Source: CAG-1031 sp964556785 (GTDB taxonomy: Bacteria; Bacteroidota; Bacteroidia; Bacteroidales; Muribaculaceae). Taken from it: a DNA stretch of 15,919 nt. Positions 7,724 to 15,523 of the stretch are shown here, piece by piece. The DNA lies in NCBI GenBank assembly GCA_964556785.1, contig CAZKXM010000043.1, positions 1 to 15,919 of the forward strand. Direction: 5' to 3'. A program made the position numbers and the translations under genes. The notes below the pieces were generated by a model. It had not been told where the DNA came from. It saw only the letters and a list, made by a program, of their open reading frames with translations, and made no database searches. Positions within the stretch are counted from its first letter, which is position 1, and each line of letters opens with the position of its first letter.

Positions 7724-7790
7724 TTTTAGCAACTTGTCAGCTGAATTTGTCAGGAATCGCCTTTTGTTTGCATGCGATTCATAGCTAAAA
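7724..7790 (+). ncRNA. Possible structured RNA element (weak)
   Basis: TTTTAGC (7724-7730) and GCTAAAA (7784-7790) can form an outer 7-bp stem. GAATCGC (7754-7760) and GCGATTC (7774-7780) can form an inner 7-bp stem with a 13-base loop. The direct repeat TTGTCAG occurs at 7734-7740 and 7747-7753 in the 5' internal loop. No known RNA family is recognised, and short arms can arise by chance. Confidence 0.25.
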
Positions 7791-7888
7791 CACCCGCTTG
7801 AGGCAAAAGTTTGTTAACGCCGATTTTTTAACACCCTGTGTCTGCATGGTGGGAATCCGGGGGGCCGGCGAGGCGAAAATTGCTCAGG

Positions 7889-7920
7889 CTTGGCTGTTTG
7901 GCAGAAAATAACTAATTTTG
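7889..7920 (+). promoter_or_regulatory. Probable promoter of rsmA-mgtE
   Basis: CTTG at 7889-7892 stands as the -33 element. After a 20-bp spacer, TAATTTTG (7913-7920) matches the Bacteroidetes -7 consensus TAnnTTTG exactly. This predicts a leader of roughly 40-45 bases before the rsmA ATG at 7971. That leader contains an imperfect GC hairpin (GGGGTGGCG at 7920-7928 against CGCCGACTCCCC at 7937-7948). Confidence 0.6.
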
Positions 7921-7970
7921 GGGTGGCGTCGACGTGCGCCGACTCCCCATAACTGTTATCCCTGTTGATC

Positions 7971-8768
7971 ATGACCAAACGAGTAAGACCCAAAAAGGCT
8001 CTCGGTCAGCACTTTCTGACCGACCAGAGTGTGGCCCGCCGCATAGCCTCGACTCTCGATGAGTTCAAGTCGCTCCCCGTAGTAGAGGTGGGTCCCGGAA
8101 TGGGTGTGCTCACTCAGTATCTTCTCGATGAGGGTCATAATGTCAGGGTTGCCGAGATCGATGGCGAGAGTGTGGAGTATCTGCGCGAGAATTTTCCTGC
8201 GCTCGACGGGCGCATTATCGAGGGCGACTTCCTTAAGATGGACCTCGACGAGCTTTTTCCCGGCGAAGGAAAGTTTTGTGTGATAGGTAACTATCCATAC
8301 AATATTTCATCGCAGATTTTCTTCCATGTGCTCGACTATAAGGACCGCATTGAATGCTGCTCGGGTATGCTTCAGAAGGAAGTGGCCGAGCGTCTGGCCG
8401 CTCCGGCCGGAACGAAAGCGCGCGGCATCTTGAGCGTGCTGCTTCAGGCATGGTTTGATGTGGAGTATCTCTTTACAGTCGATGAGAATGTGTTCAATCC
8501 CCCTCCCAAGGTTAAGAGCGGGGTGGTGAAGCTGGTGCGCAACGATGTGTTTGATCTGGGATGCGACCCGGCGAAGTTCAAGAGCGTTGTGAAAACCACC
8601 TTCGGCATGCGCCGCAAGGCACTTCGCAACAGTGTGCGCGGCCTTCTCCCGGCGGGAGCCCAGCTGCCCGACTCGCCTCTGATGGCCATGCGTCCCGAGC
8701 AGCTCACAGTGGCTCAGTTTATTGAATTGACAAATCTGATTGAACAGGTCCGCAAATCTAACGGATGA
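7971..8768 (+). CDS. rsmA: 16S rRNA (adenine1518/1519-N6)-dimethyltransferase
   Basis: The product (also called KsgA) dimethylates two adjacent adenines in the 3' terminal helix of 16S rRNA with S-adenosylmethionine, a late checkpoint in small-subunit assembly. It has 265 aa, a normal length. It begins with KKALGQHFLTD (8-18), the family N-terminal signature. The SAM motif I is VEVGPGMGVLTQ (38-49), followed by the acidic AEID (61-64), GDFL (85-88) and the catalytic NYPYN (107-111), which is the NIPYN/NLPYN motif of other bacteria. The C-terminal helical domain has KTTFGMRRKALRNS. I chose ATG 7971 over an in-frame TTG at 7965, since it gives the expected MTKRVRPKKALGQHF start. The stop overlaps the mgtE start by ATGA, so the two are coupled. 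Confidence 0.96.
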   Translation: MTKRVRPKKALGQHFLTDQSVARRIASTLDEFKSLPVVEVGPGMGVLTQYLLDEGHNVRVAEIDGESVEYLRENFPALDGRIIEGDFLKMDLDELFPGEGKFCVIGNYPYNISSQIFFHVLDYKDRIECCSGMLQKEVAERLAAPAGTKARGILSVLLQAWFDVEYLFTVDENVFNPPPKVKSGVVKLVRNDVFDLGCDPAKFKSVVKTTFGMRRKALRNSVRGLLPAGAQLPDSPLMAMRPEQLTVAQFIELTNLIEQVRKSNG

Positions 8769-10132
8769 AACAGTTTACAGAAGATTATCTCGACAGAATA
8801 CGCCGCATTATCGACGAACATAACGACGCCGAGGCGCGGAAGGCTCTGGCCGATCTCCACCCGGCCGACATTGCCGAGCTGTATGCCGATCTCGATCTTG
8901 CCGAGGCTGAGTATCTCTACCGCCTGCTCGATGAAGACAAGGCGGCCGACGTGCTCATGGAGCTCGATGAAGACGACCGCCGCAAGCTGCTCTCCGGAAT
9001 GGATGTGGAGGATATCGCCAAGCAGATCGACCATCTCGACACCGACGATGCCGTCGACATCATCCAGGAGCTCGACGAGGAGGACCGCGAGAAGATTCTA
9101 AGCCACATCGACGACGTTGAGCAGGCGGGCGATATTATCGACCTGCTGAAATATGACGAAGACACTGCGGGCGGTCTGATGAGCACGGAGATGATCGTTG
9201 TCAACGAGAACTGGTCGATGCCCGAGTGTATCCGGCAGATGAGGATGCAGGCCGAGGATATGGACGAGATCTACTATGTCTACGTGGTTGACAACGACGA
9301 TCGTCTGCGTGGCATCCTCCCGCTGAAGAAAATGATCACACACCCGTCGGTGTCGAAGATCAAGCATGTTATGGAGACCGAGCCGTTTTCGGTCAAGACG
9401 GAGACTCCGATCGACGAGGTGTCGCTCGACTTCGAGAAATATGACCTCGTGGCGATGCCGGTGGTCGACTCGATCGGTCGCCTTGTGGGATGTATAACCG
9501 TCGACGACGTCATGGATGAGTTGCGCGAGTCAACCGAGCGTGACTATCAGCTGGCATCAGGTCTGTCGAGCGATATCGAGACGAGCGACAACCTTTTCTC
9601 GCAAACCAAGGCACGCCTGCCGTGGCTGCTGATAGGCATGGTGGGTGGATTGTGCAACTCGATGATTCTCGGCAATTTCGAGGATGGATTCGTGGCCGAT
9701 CCCGCTCTTGCGCTGTTCATTCCCCTGATTGGCGGAACGGGCGGAAATGTCGGGACCCAGTCGTCGGCAATCGTGGTTCAGGGTCTGGCTAACGGCTCTA
9801 TGTCGCTCCGCAATTCGGGCAAACAGCTGCTCAAGGAGCTCGGCGTCGGTCTGGTCAACGGGTGCATAATCTCGCTTCTGGTGTTTGTCTACAATTTCTT
9901 CCGTCTTGGTGCAGGCCATCAGGTGACCACGGTAGCCGTGTCGCTGTCGCTGCTGGCGGTGGTGATGTTTGCGTCGGTGTTCGGCACCTTCGTTCCCCTC
10001 ACTTTGGAGCGCTTCAAGATCGATCCTGCTCTCGCCACCGGCCCCTTTATCTCGATCACTAACGACATTGTGGGCATGCTGATCTACATGTCCATCTCAT
10101 CGGCCCTGATCGCAAGCCTGTTAGGCGCCTGA
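8765..10132 (+). CDS. mgtE: Magnesium transporter MgtE
   Basis: This is an inner-membrane Mg2+ channel/transporter, gated by cytosolic Mg2+; 455 aa, a normal length. Residues 1-130 form the acidic N domain with repeated helical units such as LHPADIAELY (31-40). Residues 131-141 (DEDTAGGLMST) mark the entry to two CBS domains, about 138-195 and 200-260 (ending VGCITVDDVMDELRE). A connecting helix follows, then five membrane segments from about 283. GGTGGNVGTQ (323-332) and DPALATGPFISITNDIVG (420-437) are the pore signatures, and D434 matches the essential pore aspartate known from the Thermus enzyme. All sensor and pore regions look intact. It overlaps rsmA by 4 bp. Tail-to-tail with the minus-strand operon, its stop is 7 bp from that of the AmpG-like gene, with no clear terminator between. 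Confidence 0.96.
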   Translation: MKQFTEDYLDRIRRIIDEHNDAEARKALADLHPADIAELYADLDLAEAEYLYRLLDEDKAADVLMELDEDDRRKLLSGMDVEDIAKQIDHLDTDDAVDIIQELDEEDREKILSHIDDVEQAGDIIDLLKYDEDTAGGLMSTEMIVVNENWSMPECIRQMRMQAEDMDEIYYVYVVDNDDRLRGILPLKKMITHPSVSKIKHVMETEPFSVKTETPIDEVSLDFEKYDLVAMPVVDSIGRLVGCITVDDVMDELRESTERDYQLASGLSSDIETSDNLFSQTKARLPWLLIGMVGGLCNSMILGNFEDGFVADPALALFIPLIGGTGGNVGTQSSAIVVQGLANGSMSLRNSGKQLLKELGVGLVNGCIISLLVFVYNFFRLGAGHQVTTVAVSLSLLAVVMFASVFGTFVPLTLERFKIDPALATGPFISITNDIVGMLIYMSISSALIASLLGA

Positions 10133-10139
10133 TCGGTGG

Positions 10140-11426
10140 TTATCCACGGGCATTCTTGATGCCGAAGTCGGCCGGAATCTTCAGCCGCGAGGCCGCTATG
10201 ATCGTCGCCAGACAGCACACCATTGTCCAGCCGAAGAAGGCCGAATAGCTTCCGAGTGTTTCCTGAATCCATCCCGCGGCCATGCCGGGCAGCATCATCC
10301 CGAGCGCCATGAAGCCGGTGGCTATGGCATAGTGCGACGTGCGGTGCGAACCCATAGCGTAGAAAATGAGATAGAGAGTGTAGGCCGTGGTGCCGAATCC
10401 GTAGCCGAATTGCTCGACGGCTACGCAGACGTAGACAGTGAGCAGGTGTGGGTCGGGAGCGAGGCTCAGATACAGGAAGGTGGCACACGTGAGCGACATT
10501 GCCCAGGCCATCGGCATCAGCCATCGGCGCAGGCCCCCTCTGGCAGCCACGATGCCGCCTAAAATTCCTCCCGCCATCAGAAAGATCACGCCTATGGTGC
10601 CGTAAACCATCCCTACTTGCGTTGTCGACAGGCCGAGGCCGCCTGCCTCGACGGGATCGAGCAGAAACGGGTTGATAAGTTTCACGAGCTGGGCCTCAGG
10701 GAGGCGGTAGAGTAGCATGAATGCAATCGCAGCGCCGGCCTGAGGCTTGGCGAAAAATGAGCGGAACGTGGCCATGAATTCGGCGGCGATCTGCCTGTCA
10801 GGCAATCCTGTTCCACGCTGGACGTCGGCCGGCGGATGTGGCAACGCGAAGGAGTGCCAGAGAGCCAGTCCGACAAACATTACCGAAAGCGTGCCGATGG
10901 CGCCGGTCCATGCAAGCGGGATGTTGCCCGAACGCTGTTCGAGCAAGCCGGCGAGCACCACCAGGCCACCCTGCCCGGCAACGATCGCAACCCGGTAGAA
11001 AGTGGTGCGGATACCGACAAAGAGCGACTGGTTGTGTTCGCTCAGGGCGAGCATGTAGAAACCGTCGCTCGCAATGTCGTGGGTGGCCGACGCGAAGGCT
11101 GTGATCCAAAAGGCGGCGAGAGTGAGCGGGAAAAAAGCGGGTCCCGGCAGCAGAAACGCAACTGCGGCGAAGCCGGCGGCCAAAGCCCATTGCATTGTGA
11201 GGGTCCACCAGCGCTTGGTGCGCAGAATGTCGACCACCGGGCTCCAGAACGGTTTGATAACCCACGGAAGATAGAGCCAGCCGGTGTAAAGGGCGATCTC
11301 CGTGTTGGAAATACCGAGCCGCTTGTACATTATCACCGCGACGGTCATCACGGCCACATACGGGAGTCCCTGCGCGAAGTAGAGGGTAGGGATCCATGCC
11401 CATGGCGAACGTCGGCGCTGACTCAT
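10140..11426 (-). CDS. ampG: AmpG-like MFS permease (likely muropeptide importer)
   Basis: This is an inner-membrane major facilitator transporter, 428 aa, with about 12 hydrophobic segments and no soluble domain. The N-terminal half has the AmpG/SLC33-type pattern YFAQGLPYVAV (17-27), GISNTEIALYTGWLYLPWVIK (38-58) with KPFWSPVVD just after, and later THDIASDGFYMLAL. Known AmpG proteins import GlcNAc-anhydroMurNAc peptides released from peptidoglycan. That specificity is inferred here, not shown. Support comes from the next gene upstream, which encodes a SpoIID-like cell-wall enzyme; its stop overlaps this ATG by 4 bp (ATGA). It is the last gene of the minus-strand operon. Relatives transport other substrates such as acetyl-CoA in eukaryotes, so the substrate remains open. 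No beta-lactamase or ampD gene is visible in the window. Confidence 0.8.
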   Translation of the reverse strand: MSQRRRSPWAWIPTLYFAQGLPYVAVMTVAVIMYKRLGISNTEIALYTGWLYLPWVIKPFWSPVVDILRTKRWWTLTMQWALAAGFAAVAFLLPGPAFFPLTLAAFWITAFASATHDIASDGFYMLALSEHNQSLFVGIRTTFYRVAIVAGQGGLVVLAGLLEQRSGNIPLAWTGAIGTLSVMFVGLALWHSFALPHPPADVQRGTGLPDRQIAAEFMATFRSFFAKPQAGAAIAFMLLYRLPEAQLVKLINPFLLDPVEAGGLGLSTTQVGMVYGTIGVIFLMAGGILGGIVAARGGLRRWLMPMAWAMSLTCATFLYLSLAPDPHLLTVYVCVAVEQFGYGFGTTAYTLYLIFYAMGSHRTSHYAIATGFMALGMMLPGMAAGWIQETLGSYSAFFGWTMVCCLATIIAASRLKIPADFGIKNARG

Positions 11427-12694
11427 CGGTAGAGAGGAGTGACTGTTGCTCCGTGGTAGTAATGGAGCAGGATTGTTTTGTAATCGTAGCCCCGGCTCCC
11501 CATCATCGCGGCACCGATCTGACAGAGCCCTACTCCGTGCCCCCAGCCTGCACCATGCAGCCGCCAGCGGCCGGGTGCCTGACGGTCGACAACGAATGCC
11601 GAGCTGTAGAGATGGCTTTCGGAGAGCGCGCGGCGTATCGCGAGCTCCTTGCCGATGATCATTGTGTGCTTGGTGCCGGTTATCCTGAGTCGGTAGATTC
11701 GCCCCGACGTGCCCCGAGCGAGCGGCTCCAGTGCAGTGATCGAGCCGAAATCTATTCCTGTGCGTCGGCGAATGAGATCGGCCAGGGTGGCGTCGTCATA
11801 CTCCACCGTCCAGCGGTAGAAATCGGGGGTTTCGCGGTCGTAGCTGTTCAGCACCTGATCGAGCACTTCGGTGTCGGCGGTGTTGCAGAATGCCTCGGGG
11901 CTGCCCATTATCCAGCGGGTTGCTTCGGCCTCGTCAGTCAGGTCGGGGAGGCGGGGGGAGGGGACCAGATCGCGCCCTGCCGTTAGATAAGGCTTCGTGA
12001 CAGGTGCCCAGCAGTTTTCAAACTGTTCAAATGCGCCGCCGCAGCATTTCGAGAAGCGCGCGTCGCAGATCGATCCTCCGTGAGTGAGCACCAGTCCCCG
12101 GGTTGATTCCACCGCCACGACGGCACGCGGGCTCATTCGCCCGAGCCCCTGATAGCGCTGGCAATGATCGTCGGCGCAGACATCGAACAGCTCATGGTCT
12201 TCGCGGTCCCACCACTGGATGCGCTCATGGCAGGTGTCGGTGCGGTCGTCGGGGCCGGCAGAGCAAAGGCTGTCGGCATTTTTCCGCTCCAGCATGGCCA
12301 GCAACCATGAGCGGGAGATTACAGCATGGGCCTTCAGGAGCGCTTCAGAGGCGTGAGAATTCATCTCTGACGACACAACGCTCTTGAGATATTCTTCAGC
12401 CGGAATGAGGTTGATGGCCGTAAGGCCCGGAATTATCCGCAGTGAGCCTGCAAACCGCTGGGACTCACGTCGCTGCCAGTGAAAATCAACACCGATGGTG
12501 ACATCGTGCAGCTCAAACCAGGCCGACTGCGGCTCCTCAGGCTCGAAGCTGAGCTGCCCCTCGGGGCCAACGCTGTCAACGACGTGCTCGCCCGTGATCC
12601 GCTCTCCCGAGTTGCGTTCGGTGAACATGCCGTGAAACGTCACTGAAATTTTCGGAGCGGTGAGGATTCCGACACGTATAATCGGTTCATTCAT
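11423..12694 (-). CDS. SpoIID/LytB-domain protein without signal peptide
   Basis: This 423-aa protein contains a SpoIID domain. In spore formers SpoIID is a lytic transglycosylase that cuts denuded glycan strands. The domain core is IPAEEYLKSVVSSEMNSHAS (97-116), where E110 aligns with the catalytic glutamate of SpoIID, followed by ALLKAHAVISRSW (118-130). A cysteine/histidine block DVCADDHCQRYQG (171-183) and SKCCGG (215-220) resembles the zinc-binding part. The C-terminus has the GWGHGVGLCQIGA signature (383-395). The N-terminal 90 residues form a beta-rich region of unknown role. The start is firm: an in-frame TAA lies two codons upstream (12701-12703), so no signal peptide or lipobox can exist. 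The protein should be cytosolic unless exported by another route. It overlaps the GT-HIT gene by 8 bp and ampG by 4 bp. The enzymatic activity is inferred from the family. Confidence 0.88.
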   Translation of the reverse strand: MNEPIIRVGILTAPKISVTFHGMFTERNSGERITGEHVVDSVGPEGQLSFEPEEPQSAWFELHDVTIGVDFHWQRRESQRFAGSLRIIPGLTAINLIPAEEYLKSVVSSEMNSHASEALLKAHAVISRSWLLAMLERKNADSLCSAGPDDRTDTCHERIQWWDREDHELFDVCADDHCQRYQGLGRMSPRAVVAVESTRGLVLTHGGSICDARFSKCCGGAFEQFENCWAPVTKPYLTAGRDLVPSPRLPDLTDEAEATRWIMGSPEAFCNTADTEVLDQVLNSYDRETPDFYRWTVEYDDATLADLIRRRTGIDFGSITALEPLARGTSGRIYRLRITGTKHTMIIGKELAIRRALSESHLYSSAFVVDRQAPGRWRLHGAGWGHGVGLCQIGAAMMGSRGYDYKTILLHYYHGATVTPLYR

Positions 12695-14618
12695 CGGCGG
12701 TTACTTCTTTAAGGATCTGCGAAAGTTTCTCAGATGTGAGTGAATTGAAATCCTCTAAGCGGGGAAGAACGATGGCCCGGGCCATGTCGATCGCTCCGGG
12801 GCTTATCATCATTCCCTCAGGGCCGTAGCATGCCGGCCTGTGGGCCCGGCGGCGGAATGTGGCCCATTGGATGTTGCCGTCAACGTAGCGGCAGAGAATA
12901 TTGGCCATGGAGTTGTCAGTGTCGGCGGGCCGGAAGCATTGTGCAGGGTCAGGATCGTTCCAGAAAGGAAGGTGATCTGACGGCACTGCCTGAAAATGGA
13001 AATGATCGGGCGCCGAGGCCCCGCATTTCGAGCCGTTGAAAAACACGGTGTAGCCGGGAAGCTCGCGGGCAAGCTGAGCCATATCGTCGAGACGCCCGGC
13101 AATGCTTTGCGGAGTGTGGGTGACGGAAGCGATAGTGAGGTGGCCGGGAAAGATGGGATAGGGATTGACGAGCACCTCATAGTCGCGCCACCTCACGGCC
13201 TGTTGCCCGGCGGGCCTGTTGCTGCGGCATAAAAAGCAGGGCCGCGCCGAGATTGCCGCTGCATCGGTTTTTGCGGCGGTCGAAGCCATGCGCTGCGGCA
13301 GGTGGAGGAGTTTGTAGCGGCGTCCGTCAACCGTGAGCTCACGTTCGATTGCGGCGGGAGCGGCGGGCTGCTCGGTTTGCAGCATCATCTCAATTTTTGG
13401 GAGCAGACGCTTTCGCTCGGCCAGCTCGACACTGCGCAACGAATCTTTGTAAGCGTTGTTGGCGTTGATGCGCTCTTGCGGCAGTGCCGCATCGGAGTTA
13501 CCCTCCCATCGCCTGCACAGGTAGAGCGAGTCGTAGATGCGCGCTATGCGGTGTGAACGGCTTATGCGGAGTGCCATCGAATAGTCTTCGCCATAGCTCA
13601 CGTCTGGAAACTGCAGCGCCCGGGCAACCTGGGCGTAAAAAGCCCGCGGAGCGCCGAGTCCATTGATGCGCAGCGCGTTGTTGGGGCCGTTGGCATCGGT
13701 CCATTCGCGATGGTCGATCACACCGGGAGGGAGCGTGTGCAGCCTGAAGTCGGTGAGCGTGTAGCTGCCTATCACCATCGCCGCTTTTTCTCGGCGGAAC
13801 GTGTCGACAATGCGCGCAACGACGTCGGTCGAGCTGTAAAGATCGTCGCTGTCGAGCTGGATGGCGAAGCGGCCGCATGCCTGGTGGTTGATACCCACAT
13901 TCCAGCATCCGCCTATTCCAAGCCCTTTATCTTCGGGAATCAAGTGGACGAGCCGTGGGTGTGAGGCACTGCGCAGAAGTTCGGTGGTACCGTCGGTGGA
14001 ATGGTTGTCGATCACGATCACATTGAACTCGAAGGGCGCTTTCTGTGACAGGGCGCTCTCCACGGCATCCATTATTGTGGCGCGACGGTTGCGCACGGGG
14101 ATAATCACCGAGGCCTCAACCGCGAAATTGCCCTCGTCGAGATTCTCGTCGGGGCGCATCGGAGGCAGCAGGGCCCCGATGCGGCTGAGATGGTCGGTGC
14201 AAACTCGCTCCATCTCGATCTGGATGGCACGGTTACGTGGATCAACATAGTCAAACTGGCCCGCAACGGCTGTGTCGACGCTATAAAGCTCTTCGGGCAC
14301 TCTGACAACTGGCCCGCGACGGCTCAGTGCGAGCTTGAGCGCATATAGCCGCGCGGCAGGGCTGAGCCCCTGTTCGATTTCCCCGTCGATTTGGCCGAGC
14401 AGGTCGGTGCGCACCGCCAATAGTGGCCCGGTGTCGAAGTCATCGCGCAACAGTCCACCCTCGGTGGGGTCGATGCAGCGGTGATCCTTGCGGTCGGAGT
14501 ACGCCAGCGAGGCACCGGCCGCAGCCGCAGCCTCTTTCAGCCGCCTGATGTTTTCGGGAGTAATGCTGACGGCCTCAGTAAGGCCAAGCAGGGTGTAATC
14601 GTCGGGTTGCGGAGTCAT
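12687..14618 (-). CDS. GT2 glycosyltransferase fused to HIT-like (GalT/Ap4A phosphorylase type) domain
   Basis: This is a 643-aa two-part protein with no signal peptide. Residues about 165-390 form a GT-A glycosyltransferase family 2 domain: ASVIIPVRNRR (about 167-177), VIDNHSTDGT (about 199-208), the DxD-type metal site QLDSDD (about 253-258) and GEDYSMALRISRSHRIARIYD. Residues about 430-643 resemble the domain called DUF4922. They contain CFLCRSNRP, NPYPIFPGHLTIAS and NGSKCGASAPDHFHFQAVP, whose H539-x-H541-x-Q543 fits the HIT-superfamily active site of GalT and Ap4A or GDP-sugar phosphorylases. Residues 1-160 look like a degenerate partial GT-A fold (SLAYSDRKD, LRDDFDTGPLLAVRTDLL). I place the start at 14618, where ATGA overlaps the miaA stop; an upstream start at 14705 would overlap miaA by 91 bp. 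Substrates are unknown; an NDP-sugar role is plausible. It overlaps the SpoIID-like gene by 8 bp. Confidence 0.85.
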   Translation of the reverse strand: MTPQPDDYTLLGLTEAVSITPENIRRLKEAAAAAGASLAYSDRKDHRCIDPTEGGLLRDDFDTGPLLAVRTDLLGQIDGEIEQGLSPAARLYALKLALSRRGPVVRVPEELYSVDTAVAGQFDYVDPRNRAIQIEMERVCTDHLSRIGALLPPMRPDENLDEGNFAVEASVIIPVRNRRATIMDAVESALSQKAPFEFNVIVIDNHSTDGTTELLRSASHPRLVHLIPEDKGLGIGGCWNVGINHQACGRFAIQLDSDDLYSSTDVVARIVDTFRREKAAMVIGSYTLTDFRLHTLPPGVIDHREWTDANGPNNALRINGLGAPRAFYAQVARALQFPDVSYGEDYSMALRISRSHRIARIYDSLYLCRRWEGNSDAALPQERINANNAYKDSLRSVELAERKRLLPKIEMMLQTEQPAAPAAIERELTVDGRRYKLLHLPQRMASTAAKTDAAAISARPCFLCRSNRPAGQQAVRWRDYEVLVNPYPIFPGHLTIASVTHTPQSIAGRLDDMAQLARELPGYTVFFNGSKCGASAPDHFHFQAVPSDHLPFWNDPDPAQCFRPADTDNSMANILCRYVDGNIQWATFRRRAHRPACYGPEGMMISPGAIDMARAIVLPRLEDFNSLTSEKLSQILKEVTADE

Positions 14619-15523
14619 TGCAGGGTGTTGATGTGGTGGAGCGCCTGAGCCAGAAGCGGTTGCGAGGGGTCGAGGCGAATCACTGACGGGTCGCGCTTGA
14701 GCCATGTGAGCTGTTTTTTGGCGTAAACGCGAGTGTTTTTGGCAATACGGGGAATGGCGATTTCGCGCGGCATGGTGCCGTCAAACATCGCGAAGAGCTC
14801 TTTGAAGCCCACGGTGTTGAGCGAGTTGAGATGCCTGAAGGGATACACACGGCGTGCCTCCTCCTCCCATCCGGCCTGCATCATGGCGTCTACACGGGCG
14901 TTGATGCGGGCAAACAGCTGCTCACGCGGATAGTCGATGGCAAGCTTGATGGTCCGGAAGGGGCGCTCAGTCTTGGTCTCGCCAAGCAGCGATGAGTAGG
15001 GACGACCTGCTTCGATCGACACTTCAGCGGCATGGATCAGCCGCTTGTGGTTGTTGAGGTCGGCCCGGCCGAGATATTCGGGATCAAGATCGTTCAGGAG
15101 CTTCATGACATCCTCGATGCCGCCTCGGGTGTATAGGTCGATCACACGGGAGCGCACTTCGGGGCTCACAGTGGGGAGCTCGTCGAGGCCGTTGACGAGG
15201 GCGTCGATATATAGCATCGAGCCGCCGCACACAACCGCCACCTCCCTTGTCTGCCAGATGCGTGTCAGTTCGGCCATGGCATCGTCGGCAAAGCGGGCCG
15301 CGCTGTAGTAATGGTCAAGGTCGAGAAATCCCACAAGCCTGTGGGGCACGGCTGCAAGCTGGCTCGGGGTCGGCGCCGCCGTGCCCACGGGAATGTCGCG
15401 GTAGATCTGGCGAGAGTCGGCGCTCACAATCTCTGTCGAGAAATGGCGCGCTATTTCGATCGCCAGATCGGTCTTGCCGCTTCCAGTGGGACCGGTGACA
15501 ACGATCAACAGGGGTTTGCTCAC
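14615..15523 (-). CDS. miaA: tRNA dimethylallyltransferase
   Basis: The product transfers a dimethylallyl group from DMAPP to N6 of A37 in tRNAs reading codons that begin with U, improving codon-anticodon pairing; it is cytosolic. It has 302 aa, a normal length. The P-loop GPTGSGKT is at 11-18, and SADSRQIYRDIPVGTA (34-49) is the substrate-binding block with the catalytic aspartate D36. GGSMLYIDALVNGLD (100-114) matches the GGTGLYI-type motif. A segment near 275-285 (RVYAKKQLTWLKRD) matches the conserved RxYAKRQxTWFR. The start is GTG at 15523, overlapping the pepT stop as GTGA; it yields the expected short N-terminus before the P-loop, and no ATG is nearby. Some Bacteroidetes carry two miaA paralogues, and which one this is cannot be told. 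Confidence 0.95.
   Translation of the reverse strand: MSKPLLIVVTGPTGSGKTDLAIEIARHFSTEIVSADSRQIYRDIPVGTAAPTPSQLAAVPHRLVGFLDLDHYYSAARFADDAMAELTRIWQTREVAVVCGGSMLYIDALVNGLDELPTVSPEVRSRVIDLYTRGGIEDVMKLLNDLDPEYLGRADLNNHKRLIHAAEVSIEAGRPYSSLLGETKTERPFRTIKLAIDYPREQLFARINARVDAMMQAGWEEEARRVYPFRHLNSLNTVGFKELFAMFDGTMPREIAIPRIAKNTRVYAKKQLTWLKRDPSVIRLDPSQPLLAQALHHINTLQ

Larger units (their letters stand above)
7606..7970. other. 365-bp non-coding region before rsmA
   Basis: I see no convincing gene here. From left to right it holds a GC hairpin (7624-7651), a nested palindrome (7682-7722), paired arms that could form a structured RNA (7724-7790) and a TTGTTAAC site (7811-7818). That site has a partner TTAACA at 7828-7833 and is identical to a half-site upstream of fadD. 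Last comes a promoter (7889-7920) followed by a GC-rich leader. A 39-codon frame from ATG 7613 to 7729 has no recognisable features and runs through the hairpins, so I do not call it. Confidence 0.7.

Noticed and set aside
7613..7729. 39-codon plus-strand frame after the antiporter gene
   Set aside because: It runs through a hairpin and a palindrome, is Arg/His-rich, has no promoter and resembles nothing known.
7965..7970. TTG at 7965 as the rsmA start
   Set aside because: The ATG two codons downstream gives the expected N-terminus, and ATG is the better start.
14619..14705. Longer N-terminus (29 extra residues) for the GT-HIT protein
   Set aside because: It would overlap miaA by 91 bp with a low-complexity Pro/Ala/Ser stretch; the ATG at 14618 gives the same ATGA overlap seen at neighbouring junctions.
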